Source: Georgenia sp. TF02-10 (GTDB lineage Bacteria > Actinomycetota > Actinomycetes > Actinomycetales > Actinomycetaceae). From it: a DNA stretch of 64,000 bases. Made by a program: the position numbers and the translations under genes. Each line of letters begins with the position of its first letter. Within the stretch, counting starts at the first letter, position 1. The stretch lies in the NCBI RefSeq assembly GCF_022759505.1, contig NZ_CP094289.1, positions 3,889,530 to 3,953,529 on the forward strand. Direction: 5' to 3'. The notes under the pieces were generated by a model, which was not told where the DNA came from, ran no database searches, and worked only from the letters and a program-made list of their open reading frames with translations. Positions 1 to 9,050 of this stretch are shown here, piece after piece.

Positions 1-1
1 G

Positions 2-1012
2 CCGCCGGGCCCGAGCAGGTTCTGCGGTGCCGCGGCCGACGCCTTCGAGGCCCAGCTGGCCCCGATGGCCGCGCGCGACGGGAACCACCCGTCGATCGTC
101 ATCTGGGGCCTGTACAACGAGGAGTGGGGCCTTGACTGGGACATCTCTGGCTCCCCCGAACGGGCGGCGGCAGCCGCGCGGGCGTACGACACGCTGCGCG
201 CGCTCGACGCCACCCGCCCGATCGTGGAGAACTCGGGCTGGTCGCACGTGCGGACCGACCTGGTGGACTGGCACTACTACGACGAGGATCCCGCGGCGTG
301 GGCGACCAACGTCGCCGGCCTGGCCGACGGCACCCGCGAGACCTTTCCCGTGAAGCTGGGCCCCAACTTCGTCGTCGACAAGTCGCTCTACGGCACCACC
401 GACCAACCGCGGACGGGGGTCCCGATCCTCAACAGCGAGTACGGCGCGGGCTTCACGAGCCTCGAGCGCGCGTGGAGCATGCGGTGGCAGACGCAGGAGC
501 TGCGCCGCCACGACCGCTTCGCGGGGTACGTCTACACCGAGCTCGCCGACGTGGAGCAGGAGATGGCCGGCATCGTCGACTCCGACCGTCGCGCCAAGGA
601 CATGGGCGGTCTCGACCCGGCCGACGTCAACGCGGAGACGACGATCGTCGTCGACCTCGTTCCGCGGCACGCCGGGGCGGACATCGCCGTGCCGGACGGT
701 CCACTCACGCTCGGGATCCACGTCTCGCACCACGGCAGAGCACCGGTCGCGGGGCATCTGCGCGCTGCATGGGTGAGCGCGGGGACGCCCTTCCGGGAGA
801 CGGAGTTCCGAGCGGAGATCGAGTCGGAGGCGGTCGAGGCGGAGCCGTTCGTCCTGACGCCCGTCGTGACTCTCCGCGTCCCGACGCCCGGGGCTGTCAG
901 CGCTGCGCGCCTGCACCTGTGGTTCGTCGACGAGTCCGGGGAGACGCTGGCCCGGACCTTCGTCGACGCCGGACCGATCGAGCCTCCTAACCGACGGGGC
1001 GCGCGAACCTGA
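2..1012 (+). CDS. Glycoside hydrolase family 2, C-terminal part (5' end outside window)
   Basis: The frame is open from the window edge to TGA at 1010-1012, so the N-terminus is missing. The visible part carries the GH2 TIM-barrel signature NHPSIVIWGLYNEEWG. The Glu after Asn (codon 119-121) fits the family's acid/base catalyst, and an ILNSEYG segment further on fits the nucleophile strand. The last ~120 residues look like a beta-sandwich accessory domain. GH2 enzymes hydrolyse beta-galactosides, beta-glucuronides or beta-mannosides, but the substrate cannot be read from this fragment. I see no signal sequence because the start is absent. The family call is firm and the specificity is open. 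Confidence 0.85.
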   Translation, partial: PPGPSRFCGAAADAFEAQLAPMAARDGNHPSIVIWGLYNEEWGLDWDISGSPERAAAAARAYDTLRALDATRPIVENSGWSHVRTDLVDWHYYDEDPAAWATNVAGLADGTRETFPVKLGPNFVVDKSLYGTTDQPRTGVPILNSEYGAGFTSLERAWSMRWQTQELRRHDRFAGYVYTELADVEQEMAGIVDSDRRAKDMGGLDPADVNAETTIVVDLVPRHAGADIAVPDGPLTLGIHVSHHGRAPVAGHLRAAWVSAGTPFRETEFRAEIESEAVEAEPFVLTPVVTLRVPTPGAVSAARLHLWFVDESGETLARTFVDAGPIEPPNRRGART

Positions 1013-1051
1013 GGCAGCAAGGGCGATTGATGTCGCCTGGTACGTCCGTCA

Positions 1052-1096
1052 CTGCCGGCTGCCGGCTGCCGGCTGCCGGCTGCCGGCTGCCGGCTG
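1052..1096. repeat. Tandem 7-bp repeat (CTGCCGG)n
   Basis: Six uninterrupted copies of CTGCCGG plus a final CTG lie in the gap between the converging GH2 and M50 genes. Perfect copies of so short a unit suggest recent slippage. The unit can fold (CCGG is self-complementary), but no terminator with a U-tract is evident. Confidence 0.9.
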
Positions 1097-1166
1097 AGGA
1101 GCCTCGCCGACCCCGTCGTCAGCTCCACGCCGACGGGGGGTTCGATCTCCCCACCCGCTCCACCCG

Positions 1167-1880
1167 TCACTGCAGACCCAGCAGCGTTCGTACCGCGAGC
1201 CAGGCCCACCACGTCGCCGCCGCCAGCACGAGGGCGAAGCTGACCAGCCAGCACCACCGCGGTACGCGGGTCAGCCGGGCCAGCACGCCGACGTCGGAGC
1301 CGGGCCCGGGCCGTGCCGCCACCACCGCGAGGTGCCGCCAGGACCCGATGAGCTGGAACAGCCCGGTCCCGGCCAGGACCTGCGCCTGCCAGGTCGGCGG
1401 GGCCCACCACCACAGCGCCGCCGTCGCCACCCCCACGCCCACGACCACCGCCGCCGTGTAGAACGAGCGCACCCGGAGCAGGGCGAGGAGGAGGACGAGA
1501 ACGGTGAGGCCGAGCAGCGGCGGCGCCCAGCCGGCCGCGGCTGCCTGGACGGCGGCCGCTCCCACGATCGCCGGTGCCGGGTAACCCGCCCAGGCCGTCA
1601 GCACCAGGCCCGGACCGCGGGCGGGGCCGACGGTGACGGCATGGCCGGACATGTCCCCCCGCAGCACCAGCCCGGTGAACCGCCGGCCGCCGAGCACCCC
1701 GACCAGGGCGTGCCCGAGCTCGTGCACCACCGTGACGAGCACCCGAAGCCGCCGCCACACCGGCCCGGCCAGCACCGCCGCCGCGACGGCCGCGAGCACG
1801 ACCCAGGTAACCGCTCCGCCCGCGGGGTCGGGCTGCAGCCGGACCCAGACCTGCTCCCACCAGCCGCTCAGTGCCTCCAC
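1167..1880 (-). CDS. M50-type (M50B-like) membrane metallopeptidase
   Basis: This 237-residue polytopic membrane protein carries an HELGH zinc motif (around residue 54) in a hydrophobic context, followed by a Gly-rich segment and at least five more membrane helices. That is the layout of the compact M50B-like family, intramembrane zinc proteases related to site-2 protease. The family often has a distal NPDG-like motif, and I do not see a clear one. The start is GTG at 1880, with a GAGAGG ribosome site about nine bases upstream. It converges on the GH2 gene. The substrate is unknown, and it may act in protein turnover or regulated proteolysis. Confidence 0.75.
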   Translation of the reverse strand: MEALSGWWEQVWVRLQPDPAGGAVTWVVLAAVAAAVLAGPVWRRLRVLVTVVHELGHALVGVLGGRRFTGLVLRGDMSGHAVTVGPARGPGLVLTAWAGYPAPAIVGAAAVQAAAAGWAPPLLGLTVLVLLLALLRVRSFYTAAVVVGVGVATAALWWWAPPTWQAQVLAGTGLFQLIGSWRHLAVVAARPGPGSDVGVLARLTRVPRWCWLVSFALVLAAATWWAWLAVRTLLGLQ

Positions 1881-2291
1881 CCGGACATCCTCTCCCGGCT
1901 CTCGGCGGCTCCCCCGGGTCGTCGCGGAGGTCGGGAGTGTTCACGAACGACCACAAAGCCTTCCGGCGCACCGGCCGCAACCGCGGAATCGTGCGGATGC
2001 CGGCACCGGCACTCGGGCCCAGGAGGCCGCTTTCTGGTCGTCCGGCGACACCTGACCTCACGTCCGCGAGCCGGCACCGGGCCGTGCCCCCGGGCGATCC
2101 CGGCCGTCGACCCTGACCGTCCCCTGGCCGTCAGCCGGGGACAGGAGGGGGATCTCCCCTACGACTCCGGGACCACTGCCGGCCGCGGAGTTCATCCCAA
2201 TGGCCGATGTCGCACGAGCAGCCCCCGGCCATGCTGGTCGCAGCCGGTGGCAGCAGGTCGCCGGCCGAGACGAGCAGAGGAGGTGAGGGCC
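1881..2291. other. Divergent intergenic region, no gene recognised
   Basis: These 411 bases separate the divergent M50 and YqeB-like genes. Overlapping frames here show no family signature. A weak inverted repeat (AGGGG, 5-base loop, CCCCT) lies at 2145-2159. The region presumably holds the two promoters, but no convincing -35/-10 pair was found. Confidence 0.5.
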
Positions 2292-2996
2292 GTGGCGGAG
2301 GTGACGACGGTCGGTCCCCCGCGCCACACCCTTGTCGCCATCGGGGCCGGCCTGCCCGCCATCGGCATTGTTGCCGGGCTCGCCCTGGCCCTCGCGCTGG
2401 AGTGGCTCTCGCAGGCCAGCCCGACCATCGACGGCGTGCTGGGCCGGGGCGACCACCTCGGCGAGCCCGTGGCGCTGATCATCGGCGCCGCCCTCGGTGC
2501 GGTGGTCGGAGCTGCCGGCGCGGCCGCAGCGCTCGCCGAGCGGCTCCGGGCGACCGTCTCCCCGCGCACGCTCACCCTGTCCTGGGACGACGCCCGGGTG
2601 AGCGTCCCGCGGGACGTCATCACCAGCGTCATCCTCGACGGCGACCTGGTCCTGCACGGCCCGCGCTCGGTGGAGCTGGCGCGGGTGCGGTGCGACGTCG
2701 ACCGGCCGGCGCTGCGCGCCGCGCTCGCTGCGCACGGCTACCCCGAGCCTGCCCCGGAGGACCCGCACCGCGGCTGCTTCCGGTCCTGGCGCGCCGGTCA
2801 GGACCTCGACCGGGACGCGGACCGGCTCCTCGCCGCACGGGCGCGGGCGGTCGCCGCCCGCGCGCACGGAGACGCCGAGCTGTTGCGCCGCCGGCTCGCC
2901 GCCCGCGGCATCATGGTCCGCGATGTCACGGCCCCCGGCCGGCACGAGGTCCAGCAGCAGTGGCGGACGGTGGAGCTGCCAGAGCTCGCAGCCTGA
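2292..2996 (+). CDS. YqeB-like membrane protein with C-terminal helical domain
   Basis: The start is GTG at 2292, five bases after a perfect AGGAGGTGA site at 2278-2286; an in-frame GTG at 2283 overlaps that site and is less likely. The 234-residue product has two membrane helices (about residues 14-35 and 60-80). A beta-rich stretch follows (about 85-140) that resembles a bacterial PH fold. The Arg/Ala-rich helical tail ends near VRDVTAPGRHEVQQQW. This matches the layout I recall for YqeB-type proteins, whose tail resembles the cysteinyl-tRNA synthetase anticodon-binding domain. The function is not established, and that resemblance comes from memory. Confidence 0.6.
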   Translation: MAEVTTVGPPRHTLVAIGAGLPAIGIVAGLALALALEWLSQASPTIDGVLGRGDHLGEPVALIIGAALGAVVGAAGAAAALAERLRATVSPRTLTLSWDDARVSVPRDVITSVILDGDLVLHGPRSVELARVRCDVDRPALRAALAAHGYPEPAPEDPHRGCFRSWRAGQDLDRDADRLLAARARAVAARAHGDAELLRRRLAARGIMVRDVTAPGRHEVQQQWRTVELPELAA

Positions 2997-3039
2997 CCGG
3001 GCTGGCAAGTGCGCGGCCCCACCCGCCTACCCTGGCCGC

Positions 3040-3492
<453 letters not shown>

Positions 3493-3623
3493 CGCCGGCA
3501 GCGCGGCCGAACAGCAGCACCGACCACCGGCACCGCGGCCAACGACTCCCCCGCCCTGACGACGACGCCGGCACCGCCCAGGGCGCCCGGGGCGCCTGCG
3601 TCGCGCTCCCCGCCCCGCGTTTC

Positions 3624-3638
3624 GCGACGATTCGTCGC
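3624..3638. promoter_or_regulatory. Palindromic operator candidate for the TetR gene
   Basis: GCGACGA-T-TCGTCGC is a perfect inverted repeat with 7-bp arms, 30 bases upstream of the TetR start. TetR-family regulators commonly bind such palindromes over their own promoters, so autoregulation is the simplest reading. No operator assay is implied. Confidence 0.6.
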
Positions 3639-3667
3639 AATCCGTCAGTAACTGGCATCATGGGCCG

Positions 3668-4306
3668 GTGCCCAAGATCCTCGGCGGCTCCCTGACGGAG
3701 CACCGCGAACGGACCCGCGACGCTCTGTTCGGCGCGCTCGCCCAGCTCCTCCGCGAGCGCGGCTTCGACGCCATCTCGCTGGCGGACATCGCCGCGCAGG
3801 CAGGCATCGGCCGGACCGCCGTCTACAACCACTTCCCGGACAAGGAGTCCGTCCTCCTCGGCTACATCGAGCACGAGACGTCCGCCTACGTCGCCGCGCT
3901 GGAGCGCTCCCTCGCCGGCATCACCGACCCGGTGGACCAGCTCCGCGAGTACGTGCGCCACCAGCTCGCCCTCGAGCGGACCTACCACCTCCCGCCCGGC
4001 CCTGACCTGCGCGAGGTCGTCTCGCCGGACGCGGCGAAGCGGCTGCGCGGGCACGTGCGCCAGGTAGAGACCGTGCTGCGCCGGATCCTCTCCGGCGCCA
4101 TCGACGCCGGCGCGATCCCGGCCCAGCACCTCGACGCCGTCGTGCAGCTCGTCCACGCCTGCCTGAGCGGGCGCAGCGTGCCGACCACCGACCCCGAGCG
4201 CGGCGAGTTCGTCGCCGCCACCGAGCTCTTCGTGCTCCGCGCCGTGGGGGCCCGGGCCGACGGCGCCGTGCACGCGGTCGCGGAGCCGGTCACCGACGTG
4301 GCCTGA
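3668..4306 (+). CDS. TetR/AcrR-family transcriptional regulator
   Basis: This is a 212-residue one-component regulator. Residues ~10-60 form the TetR DNA-binding domain, with the characteristic segments RGFDAISLADIAAQAGIGRT and AVYNHFPDKESVL. The rest is the variable all-helical ligand and dimerisation domain, from which no ligand can be predicted. The GTG at 3668 is used; there is little room for a leader, and a palindrome sits 30 bases upstream. The 3' end converges on the MoxR operon, so its target may be itself or an unlinked gene. Confidence 0.9.
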   Translation: MPKILGGSLTEHRERTRDALFGALAQLLRERGFDAISLADIAAQAGIGRTAVYNHFPDKESVLLGYIEHETSAYVAALERSLAGITDPVDQLREYVRHQLALERTYHLPPGPDLREVVSPDAAKRLRGHVRQVETVLRRILSGAIDAGAIPAQHLDAVVQLVHACLSGRSVPTTDPERGEFVAATELFVLRAVGARADGAVHAVAEPVTDVA

Positions 4307-4372
4307 TCCTCGGGGTCGCGGGACCGGTGGGCGGCGCCGCCTCCAACCGGCCGCGCCGCTGGGCGCTGCTTG

Positions 4373-5251
4373 TCACCAGTTCTTGCCGCTGCCCGACCCC
4401 CCGCCCGACCGCTGCTCCTGCTCCTGCCGGTCCCGCTCGGCCTCCCGGTTGCGCTCCTCCAGCTGGCGCTGGCGCGGGTCGCCCTGACCCGGGCCGGGGA
4501 CAACGTCGCCGGACCCGTCCTGCCCCTCCGCCCCCGGGTCCTGCCCCCCACGCTGCTGCTGCTCGGCGGCGCGCTCCCGCTCGGCGCCCTCCGCCTTGCC
4601 CCGCTGGCGCTGCTCGGTGGCGTCCTGCTCCGTGCCGCCCGACGGCGACCCCGGATCGTCCGGGGGCTGCTGCTGCCCGCCGTCGGCAGGAGACCGCCCG
4701 TCGGAGGTGCACGCGCCGATGACCTCCATCGCCTCGGTGTAGTACGCCACCGCCATACCCGGGTCGGCGCCCGCGCGGGCGTCGTCGCCCATCGCCTCCA
4801 GCGCCAGGGACAGGTTGGTCCGCACCCGGCACTCGGCGGTGCCCGGGTCGGGCCGCCCGTCCCGGTCGGTGGTGCCCGCCGGCACCCGGTCCCAGGCCTG
4901 CCGGAGCTGCTCGACGGCGGCGAAGTGCTCCCCCGCGGCCAGGTAGGCCGTGCCGGCGTTGAACCACGCCTTCCACGGCTCGATGAGCACCGGGGTGAAC
5001 CGCTGCTGGCCCTCGTACCGCTGGGCGGCGGTCAGCGGGTCGCCTCGGTCCAGGGCGGCGCGGGCGTGCAGGTTGCCCAGCGTGACCCCGATCAGCAGGG
5101 TCGCGGCCAGCAGCGCGAGGAGGACCGCCGGCGCCGAGAGGGCGAGCAGCCGGCGCCGGCGGCGCAGGTGCTCGGGCCGGCCGGCCGCCGGGGCCGGGTC
5201 CGGCACGGCTGGGGGCCCGGGCGGCGGGCCGAGGGGGCGCAGCAGGGTCAT
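4373..5251 (-). CDS. Membrane-anchored TPR-like protein of the MoxR operon
   Basis: This 292-residue protein has a Pro-rich cytoplasmic N-terminus and one membrane helix (about residues 38-58). A TPR-like helical region follows (from about 60 to 170, including NAGTAYLAAGEHFAAVEQL), and then a long charged Gln/Glu/Arg-rich tail likely to be disordered. TPR proteins of this type close many MoxR/VWA operons, where they are thought to scaffold periplasmic or surface complexes. Its ATG overlaps the stop of the upstream VWA gene (ATGA), indicating translational coupling. It is the last gene of the leftward operon. Confidence 0.7.
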   Translation of the reverse strand: MTLLRPLGPPPGPPAVPDPAPAAGRPEHLRRRRRLLALSAPAVLLALLAATLLIGVTLGNLHARAALDRGDPLTAAQRYEGQQRFTPVLIEPWKAWFNAGTAYLAAGEHFAAVEQLRQAWDRVPAGTTDRDGRPDPGTAECRVRTNLSLALEAMGDDARAGADPGMAVAYYTEAMEVIGACTSDGRSPADGGQQQPPDDPGSPSGGTEQDATEQRQRGKAEGAERERAAEQQQRGGQDPGAEGQDGSGDVVPGPGQGDPRQRQLEERNREAERDRQEQEQRSGGGSGSGKNW

Positions 5252-6483
5252 GCCGGCACCTCCGCGCGCGGCACCTGCTCGCGCAGCCGGCGCCAGGACC
5301 GGGCCTGGTGGTACGCCTCCCACGCCACCAGGGCGGCGAGGACGACGGCGGCCGGCCAGTACACGTCCCGGTAGGTGGTCGTCACCCGGCGGCCGTCGGC
5401 GGCGATCTGCTCCACGTCGATCCCGGCAACCAGGCCCTCCACGCCGGTCCGGCCGGTGCGGTGGGCGTAGTCGACGCCGAGGTCCGCGGCGAGGCGGCGC
5501 AGGGCGGTCTCGTCGAGGCGGGAGACGGCCGGCGGGTTGCCGGGCTGGGTCTGGTCGGTGATGTAGGGGGCGGAGGTGCCGGGGCCGGTGGCGTCGGTGC
5601 CGTCGTAGCTGCGCATCCGGCCGCCGTCGGCGGTGCCGTAGCCGAGCACGGCGCCGGCGTCGACGAGCGGCGCGAGGGCGGCGTAGCCGCCGACAGGCGG
5701 GCCGCTGTCGGCGCTCGCCTGCCGGGCACCGGCGGCGGCAGCGGCGTCGGCACCCGTGCCGCCGCCGTCGGCGAGATCGACGTTGGGGTCCGTACGACCG
5801 TTGGGGCGGAAAGCGGCACGGACGCCGTCGGTGTCCGTACCGACGACGTCCGCGTCCGCCCGGACGCTGTCGGCACCCGAACCGGCACCGGAACCCGCAC
5901 CACCGCCCGCACCGGCGGTGTTCTCCCCGTCGGAGAGGAAGAAGACGATCCGCACGTGGGCCGGGTTGCGCTCGGCCGCGCCGGTCAGCGCCGTGGTCAG
6001 CGCGGTCAGCGGCCGCTCCACGCTGGAGCCGGCGGAGTAGCCGGTGATCTCCTGGCGCAGCGTCTCGGCCCAGCTGCGCACGGCCCGGGCGTCGGAGGTC
6101 AGCGGCAGCTGCCGGCTGGCCTGGGAGTCGAAGGCGATGACCGAGTACCGGGCGCCGGGCAGCGCCTCCAGGAGCCCGACCAGGTCCTCGCGCACCCCGG
6201 CCAGCCGGGGCCGGCCGCCGTCGTGGTCCTCCGCGGCCATCGACCCGGTGCGGTCCACCACGAAGAACACCTCGGCGTCGGTGGCCACCCGGACGGTCTC
6301 GGCCGGGACGGCGGGGGCCAGGCCGATGACGAGCGTGGCGAGCACCATCGCGGCCCGCCGCAGCCACGGCCCGCCGTCGTCCCCGCCGCGCCGGGCCTGC
6401 CACCAGGCCCACCCGCACAGCAGGAGCAGCGGGCCGAGCACGACGGCCAGCGCCCACAGCGGCCACACCAGGCGGAGGATCAT
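5248..6483 (-). CDS. VWA-domain membrane protein (BatB-like)
   Basis: This 411-residue protein has two N-terminal membrane helices and a von Willebrand factor A domain with a MIDAS motif of the form DRTGS (FFVVDRTGSM), then a C-terminal membrane helix (YWPAAVVLAALVAWEAY). The domain contains an unusually long Ala/Gly/Asp-rich low-complexity insertion after FFLSDGEN. MIDAS-type VWA domains bind a divalent metal and a protein partner; in MoxR operons they are thought to be clients or partners of the AAA+ ATPase. The start overlaps the upstream VWA gene by four bases, and the end overlaps the TPR gene. Confidence 0.8.
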   Translation of the reverse strand: MILRLVWPLWALAVVLGPLLLLCGWAWWQARRGGDDGGPWLRRAAMVLATLVIGLAPAVPAETVRVATDAEVFFVVDRTGSMAAEDHDGGRPRLAGVREDLVGLLEALPGARYSVIAFDSQASRQLPLTSDARAVRSWAETLRQEITGYSAGSSVERPLTALTTALTGAAERNPAHVRIVFFLSDGENTAGAGGGAGSGAGSGADSVRADADVVGTDTDGVRAAFRPNGRTDPNVDLADGGGTGADAAAAAGARQASADSGPPVGGYAALAPLVDAGAVLGYGTADGGRMRSYDGTDATGPGTSAPYITDQTQPGNPPAVSRLDETALRRLAADLGVDYAHRTGRTGVEGLVAGIDVEQIAADGRRVTTTYRDVYWPAAVVLAALVAWEAYHQARSWRRLREQVPRAEVPA

Positions 6484-7484
6484 CCGCGCACCCGCCAGAG
6501 CAGCACGAGCAGGGCGCCGAGGCCGGCGACCAGCCAGCCGAACCACCGGTCGGGGCGGTCGGTGAGGACGACCTCGGGGTTGGCGTCCAGGTCCACCGCC
6601 TGCTGGGCGTTGATCTCCTCGATCAGGCCGGCGACGGCGGCCGGGTCGTCGGCCTCGAGGAAGAGCCCGCCGCCGCCGGTGACCACCCGGGCGAGCTCGG
6701 CGCGGGCGGCCGCGGAGTCGGCGTCGGCCAGCGAGGCGTACAGGGCGTGCACGGTGATGTCCCGCTCGGCGGCCAGGGCGTGCGCCGCCGGCAGGGTGTA
6801 GATCGGGGCGCCCAGGACGAGGTTGTCGGTGGCCAGGATGATCGAGCGGGACCGGTCGGCGTCGGCCTCGTCGAAGCTCAGCGCGCAGGTGGCCAGCCCG
6901 TCCCCGACCAGGGAGGAGGCCTCGCTGTCCAGGGAGACGGTGCCGGTGAGGAACTCCTCCAGCCGGGCCACCGCCTCGGCGTCGTAGAACCAGGCGTCCA
7001 GGTCGAAGTTCAGCGTCTCGGCGGCCTCGTCGAGCTCGGCCCGGACCAGCGGGTAGTCGTCGGTGAGCGGGAAGACGGTGCGGGTGGTGTTGTTCCACAC
7101 GTTCAGCGCGATCCGCTCGCCGGCGAAGGAGTCGACGAGCTCGCCGAAGGTGCGCACGATCTGGCTGTCGAGCTCGATCATCGACCCGGAGACGTCCAGG
7201 CACAGCACGATGTCCCGGGTGGCCAGGGCCTCGGCCCGCACGTCCCGGTCCACCGGGCGGGCGGCGAGCACCGCCGTCGCGACCGCGACGACGGCGAGTG
7301 CGCCGGCCGCCGCGCCCAGCCCGGTCCGCAGCCGCCGCAGCCGGCGGCGGAAGCCGGGCAGGGCGGCGAGGAAGGCGGAGTTGGCCACCCAGGCCCGTGG
7401 GGCGGGGCGGCCGCGGCGCAGCCAGCCGGCGACGGCGGCGCCGACGACGGCGAGCAGCACGGCGGGCACCAGCCAGGGGCTCAC
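6480..7484 (-). CDS. VWA-domain membrane protein (BatA-like)
   Basis: This 334-residue protein has an N-terminal membrane helix, a second hydrophobic segment (about 50-72), and a VWA domain with a classical MIDAS (CLDVSGSM). A C-terminal membrane helix (WFGWLVAGLGALLVLLWRV) follows. The start is GTG at 7484, overlapping the preceding stop as GTGA. It is paired with a second VWA gene immediately downstream, as in Bat-type aerotolerance operons. The exact role is unknown, and metal-dependent adhesion or complex assembly at the membrane is the family expectation. Confidence 0.8.
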   Translation of the reverse strand: MSPWLVPAVLLAVVGAAVAGWLRRGRPAPRAWVANSAFLAALPGFRRRLRRLRTGLGAAAGALAVVAVATAVLAARPVDRDVRAEALATRDIVLCLDVSGSMIELDSQIVRTFGELVDSFAGERIALNVWNNTTRTVFPLTDDYPLVRAELDEAAETLNFDLDAWFYDAEAVARLEEFLTGTVSLDSEASSLVGDGLATCALSFDEADADRSRSIILATDNLVLGAPIYTLPAAHALAAERDITVHALYASLADADSAAARAELARVVTGGGGLFLEADDPAAVAGLIEEINAQQAVDLDANPEVVLTDRPDRWFGWLVAGLGALLVLLWRVRG

Positions 7485-7948
7485 CACCGGGCGATCACCT
7501 CCCGGGCGCCGGCGACCGAGGCGGCGGCCTCGGCGTCGGAGCGGCGCGCGAACGCCGGCTCCTCCCACACCGCCAGCAGCGAGCCGAGCCGGCGGGTGGG
7601 GTCGTAGCCGGCCACGTCCGCCCGGGTCCAGGCGCGCACGTCCCGGCCGGTCCGGGCGGAGGCGAAGTCCCGCATGGTGCGGGCGAGCGCGAGGTGCAGG
7701 GCGCGCAGGTCCAGGGTCCCGGCGCGGTAGGCGGCGTGGTGCGCCTCGACCTCGGCGGTGTACCGGGCCCGCAGCACCCCGGCGGGCACCGTCGGCGCGG
7801 GGCCGGCCGGCGCCGGGCCGGCGGCGGCCGGGCGCGTGCGGCGGCGGACCCAGAGGGACCACAGGGCCACCGCGGCCAGCAGCGCGACGCCGAGCGCCGG
7901 CACCCACCAGGCGTAGGCCTCCGGCGGCAGGGCCTCACCGGCGGGCAC
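7481..7948 (-). CDS. Small membrane protein of the MoxR operon
   Basis: This is a 155-residue protein with one membrane helix near the N-terminus (about 11-32), an Ala/Pro-rich linker and a helical cytoplasmic domain. It occupies the position where DUF4381-like proteins sit in other MoxR/DUF58/VWA operons, but I could not confirm that family by a motif. GTG at 7948 gives a 14-base overlap with the upstream DUF58 gene. Its stop overlaps the next start (GTGA), so it is translated as part of the coupled operon. Confidence 0.65.
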   Translation of the reverse strand: MPAGEALPPEAYAWWVPALGVALLAAVALWSLWVRRRTRPAAAGPAPAGPAPTVPAGVLRARYTAEVEAHHAAYRAGTLDLRALHLALARTMRDFASARTGRDVRAWTRADVAGYDPTRRLGSLLAVWEEPAFARRSDAEAAASVAGAREVIARW

Positions 7949-9050
7949 GGCGCTGCCTCCGCAGCAGGTCCACCAGGGCGTCCACGACGTCGTCGGTGCC
8001 GGCGACGCTGACCTGCTCCACGCCGCGGCGGCGCAGCATCGCCCGCACCCGCGCGGTCCGGTCGGCGGCGGCCGCGCGGGCCTCGGCGTGCAGGTCGGGG
8101 TCGGCGCGCAGGTACGCGGGCAGGACCGGGCCGTCGACGTCGGCGGTGGGGCCGATGCCCGGGGCGGTGGGCAGGGCGTCGGCGACGGCGACCACCATCA
8201 CCTCGTGCCGGGCGCGCAGCCGGCGCAGCGCGTCCTCGTGCGCGGGCTCGGGCCGGGCGTCGTCGGTGATGACGACGACGAGGCAGCGGCGGGTGGACCA
8301 GGTCAGCACCCGGTCGAGCACGCGGCCCAGGTCCGAGGGCGGGGCGGGCAGGGCCAGGGCGCGCTCGAGGGTGCGGAGCAGGGTCTCCAGGTGGGCGGTG
8401 CCGTGCCGGGCGGGCAGCTGGACCAGGCGCCCGGCGTCGCCGGCGACCAGCCCGACGAGGTCCCCGCGGGCCCGGGCCAGGTAGGCCACGACGTCGGCGA
8501 CGGCGAGCGCGACCTCGGGCTTGGGCTCCCCGCCCGCGGCGGTGGCGGCCATGGTCCGGCCGGTGTCCACGGCCAGCACGACGGCGAGGTTCGACTCGCG
8601 CACGAACCGGCGGATGATCGGGGTGCCGGCGCGGGCGGAGGACTTCCAGTCGATGTCGGTGACGTCGTCGCCGGGGCGGTACTCGACCTGGTCGTCGAAG
8701 TCCTGGCCGCGGCCGGTGAAGACGGAGCGGTGGCGGCCCTCGAGCAGGCCGGCGGCGCGGCGGACGGTGGGCAGGTCCAGCCGGGCGCGGACCCGGGCCA
8801 GGCGGGACGCGGCGGACGCGGCGGGGGCGGGGGGCGCCGTCGGGCCGGGCGCCGCGGCCGGGCCGGGCCCCATGGCCGGGCCGGGTCCCACGGACCGGCC
8901 GGACGCCGTCGGCGTTCCCGGCCCGGGCGCCGTCGCCGTCGACGCACCGGGCGCCGGCGCGGGGCCGGGCTCCCCCGACGTCCCCGGGCCGGGCGCCGGG
9001 GACCTCGCCGACCGGGCGGTCGGCGGGCGGCGCAGTGGCAGGCGGGGCAT
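7935..9050 (-). CDS. DUF58 domain protein
   Basis: This 371-residue protein has a ~90-residue Pro/Gly/Ala-rich N-terminus followed by the DUF58 core. The diagnostic block includes GRGQDFDDQVEYRPGDDV and the nearby DWKSSAR, and a VWA-like fold (VLAVDTGRTM) comes next. DUF58 proteins are near-constant partners of MoxR ATPases. The start ATG shares one base with the MoxR stop (TGATG). The low-complexity N-terminus is long for the family, and an internal start after it would also be possible. The biochemical role is not established for the family. Confidence 0.85.
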   Translation of the reverse strand: MPRLPLRRPPTARSARSPAPGPGTSGEPGPAPAPGASTATAPGPGTPTASGRSVGPGPAMGPGPAAAPGPTAPPAPAASAASRLARVRARLDLPTVRRAAGLLEGRHRSVFTGRGQDFDDQVEYRPGDDVTDIDWKSSARAGTPIIRRFVRESNLAVVLAVDTGRTMAATAAGGEPKPEVALAVADVVAYLARARGDLVGLVAGDAGRLVQLPARHGTAHLETLLRTLERALALPAPPSDLGRVLDRVLTWSTRRCLVVVITDDARPEPAHEDALRRLRARHEVMVVAVADALPTAPGIGPTADVDGPVLPAYLRADPDLHAEARAAAADRTARVRAMLRRRGVEQVSVAGTDDVVDALVDLLRRQRRARR

